Of a stretch of 19,364 nucleotides of DNA, positions 16,578 through 19,364 are shown piece by piece. The DNA lies in NCBI GenBank assembly GCA_964395045.1, contig CAYNBE010000041.1, forward strand, positions 1 through 19,364, given 5' to 3'. The DNA comes from UBA1413 sp964395045. GTDB lineage: Bacteria > Bacteroidota > Bacteroidia > Bacteroidales > Prolixibacteraceae. The notes beneath the pieces were generated by a model. The model was not told where the DNA came from. It worked only from the letters and a program-made list of their open reading frames with translations, and made no database searches. The stretch's first letter is position 1; every line of letters begins with the position of its first letter. The position numbers were made by a program, and so were the translations under genes.

Positions 16578-18008
16578 ATGGAAAAACAAAAGATCATTCC
16601 CAGGGGGATTACGTGGCCGTTTATTCTCCTGACTTCACTCTTTTTTGCATGGGCCATTCCGAACAACATGACCGATACCATGCTGGCAGCATTCAAACGG
16701 ATCATGAGCCTGACCGATTCAAAAACAGCCTGGATACAGGTTGCCTGTTATTTGTTTGGATACGGCGGCTTTGCTATCCCTGCAGCTCTTCTGATCAAGA
16801 AGTATACTTATAAATCGGGAGTATTAATTGGCCTGGGGATGTACGCACTGGGTACCTTTCTGTTTTATCCAGCGATGCTGATGGCAGAAGTCAGCCTCCA
16901 AATTAGCTTTCTGTTATTCCTCTTATCACTTGTCATATTGTTTGCCGGGTTGTCGACACTTGAAACCTCGGCAAATTCGTATGTATTTGCCATCGGTCCG
17001 GAAAAGACAGGTACTCAGAGACTGAATTTTTCACAGTCGTTTAATCCTTTCGGAGCCATCACCGGAGTAGCATTGAGTCAGATATTTGTCTTGTCACAGT
17101 TAAGTACGTTAAGCGCAGGTGAGCGTGCATCGCTTCCCGAGGCAGAACTGATCAGGATACAGGGGATGGAACTGAATGCGGTTACCACAACGTATATGGC
17201 ACTCGGAGGAGTAATGCTAGTGCTGCTGCTGATCATCTGGATGACCCGGATGCCCAACCTGAAAGAGGAAGACAAAAACGTCGATTTTGCAGGCACCTTC
17301 AAACGTCTGATAAAAAACAGGAATTATATCTGGGGAGTAATTGCACAATTTTTTTATGTAGGGGCACAGATTGCTGTTTGGTCTTTCGTGATTAGGTATG
17401 TGATGCTGCAGCTGAAACTCGACGATGTGGTATCGCAATTGGGGAAAGATGCCTCTCCCGGTGAAATCATCGCCCGGCTTAGAAGCCTTGAACCCTTGGC
17501 TTCAGGTTTCTACAGTTTTTGCGACTGGGTCGGACTTGATGTCTTCCTGCCCAGAACCGCCGAGCAAGCCGGAGCCACTTACTATATTATTTCGCTGATA
17601 TTGTTTGTAATCGGAAGGTTCAGTTTCACCGGTCTCATGCGGTTTTTCAAGCCCAGGACATTGCTGACCATCCTTTCAGTGGTTGCATTCATCTGTTGTA
17701 TGGTTGCAATTTATGGCAAAGGCTGGATCGGAATCTATGGCCTCGTATGTATTTCAGGATGTATGTCGCTGATGTTCCCGACTATTTACGGTTTGGGAAT
17801 CACCGGACTGGGAAGCGATACAAAAATTGGCGGAGCCGGAATGATCATGGCCATAGCAGGCGCTGCGGTGCTTACCCAAATCCAGGGAATGGTGTCCGAT
17901 CAGATGGGAAGCATCCAGTTTGCCTTCTGGGTACCGGCAATCGCTTTTTTGATCATCGCTTTTTATGGAGGCGTGATCAGTAAAAAAATCAGTGAAAAAA
18001 TGAACTAA
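16578..18008 (+). CDS. fucP: FucP-type sugar:H+ symporter (MFS)
   Basis: Inner-membrane importer of the fucose:H+ symporter family, 476 residues, about 12 helices. From memory of E. coli FucP the alignment is good throughout: 'LFFAWAIPNNMTDTMLAAF' keeps the essential Asp (Asp33 here, Asp46 in E. coli), 'GLSTLETSANSYVFAIGPE' keeps the essential Glu (Glu129, Glu135 in E. coli), then 'RLNFSQSFNPFGAITG', 'AQFFYVGAQIAVWSFVIRY' and 'MSLMFPTIYGLGITGLGSDT'. It is longer than the E. coli protein (about 438) because of an insert of some 45 residues after 'VIRYVMLQ' in the second half. FucP of E. coli accepts L-fucose, L-galactose and D-arabinose. In this cluster, with GH172 enzymes that can release D-arabinose and a dead fucosidase, either sugar could be the real substrate. 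Confidence 0.92.
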   Translation: MEKQKIIPRGITWPFILLTSLFFAWAIPNNMTDTMLAAFKRIMSLTDSKTAWIQVACYLFGYGGFAIPAALLIKKYTYKSGVLIGLGMYALGTFLFYPAMLMAEVSLQISFLLFLLSLVILFAGLSTLETSANSYVFAIGPEKTGTQRLNFSQSFNPFGAITGVALSQIFVLSQLSTLSAGERASLPEAELIRIQGMELNAVTTTYMALGGVMLVLLLIIWMTRMPNLKEEDKNVDFAGTFKRLIKNRNYIWGVIAQFFYVGAQIAVWSFVIRYVMLQLKLDDVVSQLGKDASPGEIIARLRSLEPLASGFYSFCDWVGLDVFLPRTAEQAGATYYIISLILFVIGRFSFTGLMRFFKPRTLLTILSVVAFICCMVAIYGKGWIGIYGLVCISGCMSLMFPTIYGLGITGLGSDTKIGGAGMIMAIAGAAVLTQIQGMVSDQMGSIQFAFWVPAIAFLIIAFYGGVISKKISEKMN

Positions 18009-18073
18009 AAGAATGAAACTGCAGGCATCTGTTTCAACAAAATGCATTAAATGAACCAAATATTATAAACAGA

Positions 18074-18877
18074 ATGAAAGCAAAATTGATGTACTTGCTG
18101 TGTGTGTTTCAGATATCTTTTGGGGCAAACCTGCTTAACGCACAAAAAACAGTAGGGCTCGACAATTGGTTCAACCATGAGGTGATAGCCGCAACCGGGA
18201 AACCTTTTCATTATACCTGGAATGACACTCTGAACAGCGGTTTTTCAAGGCTGGGTGAAATCTTTGTTTCCAATGGAGCACAACTGGTTACCCTTACAGG
18301 AAAACCTGACAGAAAAACACTGAAAGAGGTTGATATTTACATCATTGTCGATCCGGATACAACGAGTGAAAATCCCCGTCCGAACTACATTGGGCCCGAT
18401 GATGTGAAGAGTATATGCAAATGGGTAAAAAACGGAGGGATATTGCTTCTGATGGGAAACGACGGCCCGAATTGTGAGTTTACCCATTTCAACACCCTTG
18501 CTGTGAAGTTCGGATTTTATTTCCATCCGGTTACACTGAATCCCGTAACTGGTAAAAACTGGGAAATGGGTGCGGAGACCAATCTTCCAGATCATCCCCT
18601 ATTCAAGGGGGTAAACAAAATTTACATGAAGGAAGTTGCCCCGATTTCTGTAACAGGAAAGGCAAAACCGGTTCTGATGGACGGAGATGCGGTATTTATA
18701 GCCGAAACAACTTATGGAAAAGGGTATGTCATGGCAGTTGGTGATCCGTGGTTATACAACGAGTACATCGACAACCGCAGGTTGCCAGCCGATTTCGAAA
18801 ATCTGAAGGCCGCTGATAATCTGGCAGGCTACCTGTTAAGGAAGAGTCCAATAACATCAGGTGATTCAGTCCCTTAA
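18074..18877 (+). CDS. Exported GATase-like (DUF4350-like) protein
   Basis: A 267-residue protein with a signal peptide at 1-24 ('LLNAQ'). The fold motifs are those of the class I amidotransferase-like domain that, in Bacteroidota, often sits at the C-terminus of GH88/GH105 unsaturated-uronyl hydrolases: 'DNWFNHE' (30-36), 'FHYTWNDTLNSGFSRLGEIF' (45-64), 'DIYIIVDPDT' (87-96), 'WVKNGGILLLMGNDGPN' (117-133) and 'GDPWLYNEY' (224-232). Here it stands alone, without the hydrolase half. The GATase nucleophile Cys is not evident, so it is probably a binding or structural domain. It follows the FucP-type gene by 65 bases and is the last intact gene of the cluster. Function unknown; link to glycan processing is from family context. 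Confidence 0.8.
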   Translation: MKAKLMYLLCVFQISFGANLLNAQKTVGLDNWFNHEVIAATGKPFHYTWNDTLNSGFSRLGEIFVSNGAQLVTLTGKPDRKTLKEVDIYIIVDPDTTSENPRPNYIGPDDVKSICKWVKNGGILLLMGNDGPNCEFTHFNTLAVKFGFYFHPVTLNPVTGKNWEMGAETNLPDHPLFKGVNKIYMKEVAPISVTGKAKPVLMDGDAVFIAETTYGKGYVMAVGDPWLYNEYIDNRRLPADFENLKAADNLAGYLLRKSPITSGDSVP

Positions 18878-18917
18878 AAAAAATAACAATATTAATGTTC
18901 ATACATACTTTCACCCA

Positions 18918-18933
18918 CTCTTTTTGCAAAGAG
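18918..18933. terminator. Weak hairpin after the GATase-like gene
   Basis: CTCTTT at 18918-18923 pairs with AAAGAG at 18928-18933 around a four-base loop. There is no T tract afterwards. It is a weak candidate for the end of the operon. Confidence 0.3.
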
Positions 18934-18958
18934 AGGAGTAACGCCTGACTGCCGCTTG

Positions 18959-18970
18959 CCTGCCGGCAGG
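18959..18970. repeat. Perfect 12-base palindrome CCTGCCGGCAGG
   Basis: The twelve bases equal their own reverse complement and stand out as GC-rich in an AT-rich spacer. They could be part of a dispersed intergenic repeat or of a terminator/attenuator stem. No second copy was seen in this window. Confidence 0.5.
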
Positions 18971-19047
18971 AAGTGTTGGTGGGAGATGAGTTATTGTATT
19001 TTATTTCAAATAATTATACAAACTTCTTTGTGCAAGTTTCATGAGGG

Positions 19048-19334
19048 GAGGGAATTCCTGATACCAGGCTGGTAGTGGATGAATTTGCCCCTATTTGCCA
19101 TGTCAGACCGGATGCAACTCCGGTGTACCTGATCACTGGAGACCGAAACCTGGAAAGGCTGGGACGGTAAGAAAAAAAAACGCCTATTGATGGCGAATGA
19201 TGAAGGTGGCAGAACATCAAAATGGTTTTCTTCACGAACAGGACGAATTCAATCATGGGTGAATAGTTGGTCCGGCTAATGATATTTTGCTTCAAATCGT
19301 GGAAAAATTAGTGTTGCCGGAAAGAAAAAATTGA
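19048..19334 (+). pseudogene. Fossil of an alpha/beta-hydrolase (esterase) C-terminus
   Basis: Two frames together give a recognisable esterase tail. In the first, 'LVVDEFAPICHVRPDATPVY' followed by 'LITGDRNLERLGR' (19069-19167) matches the region carrying the catalytic Asp in esterase/lipase family proteins. It then hits TAA at 19168-19170 where a Tyr is expected. Across a run of nine A (19172-19180) the reading shifts, and the second frame (from 19179) gives NAY, a TGA at 19188-19190, 'WRMMKVAEHQNGFLHEQDEF' then NHG with the expected catalytic-His turn, a TGA at 19221-19223 region, and 'IVGPANDILLQIVEKLV' to a natural-looking stop at 19332-19334. At least three stops and one frameshift make it dead. 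The N-terminal part with the catalytic Ser is absent: 18878-19047 shows no coding signal. Confidence 0.8.
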
Positions 19335-19342
19335 TACCTTTG
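19314..19342 (+). promoter_or_regulatory. Bacteroidota-type promoter facing out of the window
   Basis: TTG at 19314-19316 is followed after 18 bases by TACCTTTG at 19335-19342, a full match to the Bacteroidota -7 element TAnnTTTG at the usual distance from the -33 TTG. Transcription would begin near 19348 and run rightward into a gene outside the window. The -33 element overlaps the end of the esterase fossil and the -7 element starts right after its last stop. Confidence 0.75.
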
Positions 19343-19364
19343 CCGCCACATTTGTAAAAAAGTC

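Noticed and set aside
18014..18036. Six-base inverted repeat (TGAAAC/GTTTCA) between the FucP-type and GATase-like genes
   Set aside because: Short stem with an eleven-base loop and no T tract; expected by chance in such a spacer.
1..19364. CRISPR arrays, tRNA or rRNA genes, insertion sequences, phage genes
   Set aside because: No regularly spaced repeats, no cloverleaf or rRNA-like stretches, and no transposase or integrase motifs were seen.

Overview
The window is a polysaccharide-utilisation region of a Bacteroidota genome, probably Bacteroidales-like. Evidence is the SusC/SusD pair, many exported lipoproteins and glycosidases, genes without obvious Shine-Dalgarno sites, and a Bacteroidota-type promoter (TTG, 18 nt, TAnnTTTG) near the right end. 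A run of 10 N inside a transporter gene shows it is a draft scaffold. Every gene I can support is on the + strand.

Left part (1-3105): the C-terminal part of a SusC/RagA outer-membrane receptor, a complete SusD-like glycan-binding lipoprotein, and a small PKD-like surface lipoprotein, closed by a hairpin terminator. Middle part (3391-9467): a GH29 alpha-L-fucosidase gene broken by an in-frame TAG, a GH51-like arabinofuranosidase, and a long GH172 (DUF2961) enzyme, again closed by a hairpin terminator. About 730 bases without an intact gene follow. They hold a probable fossil of another GH172 gene and a 10-bp-spaced direct repeat.

Right part (10198-18877): a likely operon with an MFS sugar transporter (interrupted by the N gap), a D-lyxose/D-mannose isomerase whose stop overlaps the start of a PfkB sugar kinase (ATGA), a GH92 mannosidase gene collapsed to 205 codons by three in-frame internal losses, a second shorter GH172 enzyme, a DUF6786-like lipoprotein, a FucP-type H+ symporter, and an exported stand-alone GATase-like/DUF4350-like protein. 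The window ends in a clear fossil of an esterase gene, with a promoter just after it facing out of the window.

How it may work (inference): exported glycosidases (GH51, two GH172, formerly GH29 and GH92) would release monosaccharides, two MFS symporters would import them, and the isomerase plus kinase would convert an aldose such as D-lyxose or D-mannose to a phosphorylated ketose. GH172 enzymes are known to act on D-arabinofuranosides and D-fructofuranosides, and FucP is known to accept D-arabinose as well as L-fucose, so a furanoside-containing glycan is a reasonable target. The other theme is decay: GH29, GH92, an esterase, probably a third GH172, and perhaps the SusC gene are degraded among intact neighbours, which suggests a locus being remodelled to a narrower substrate range.
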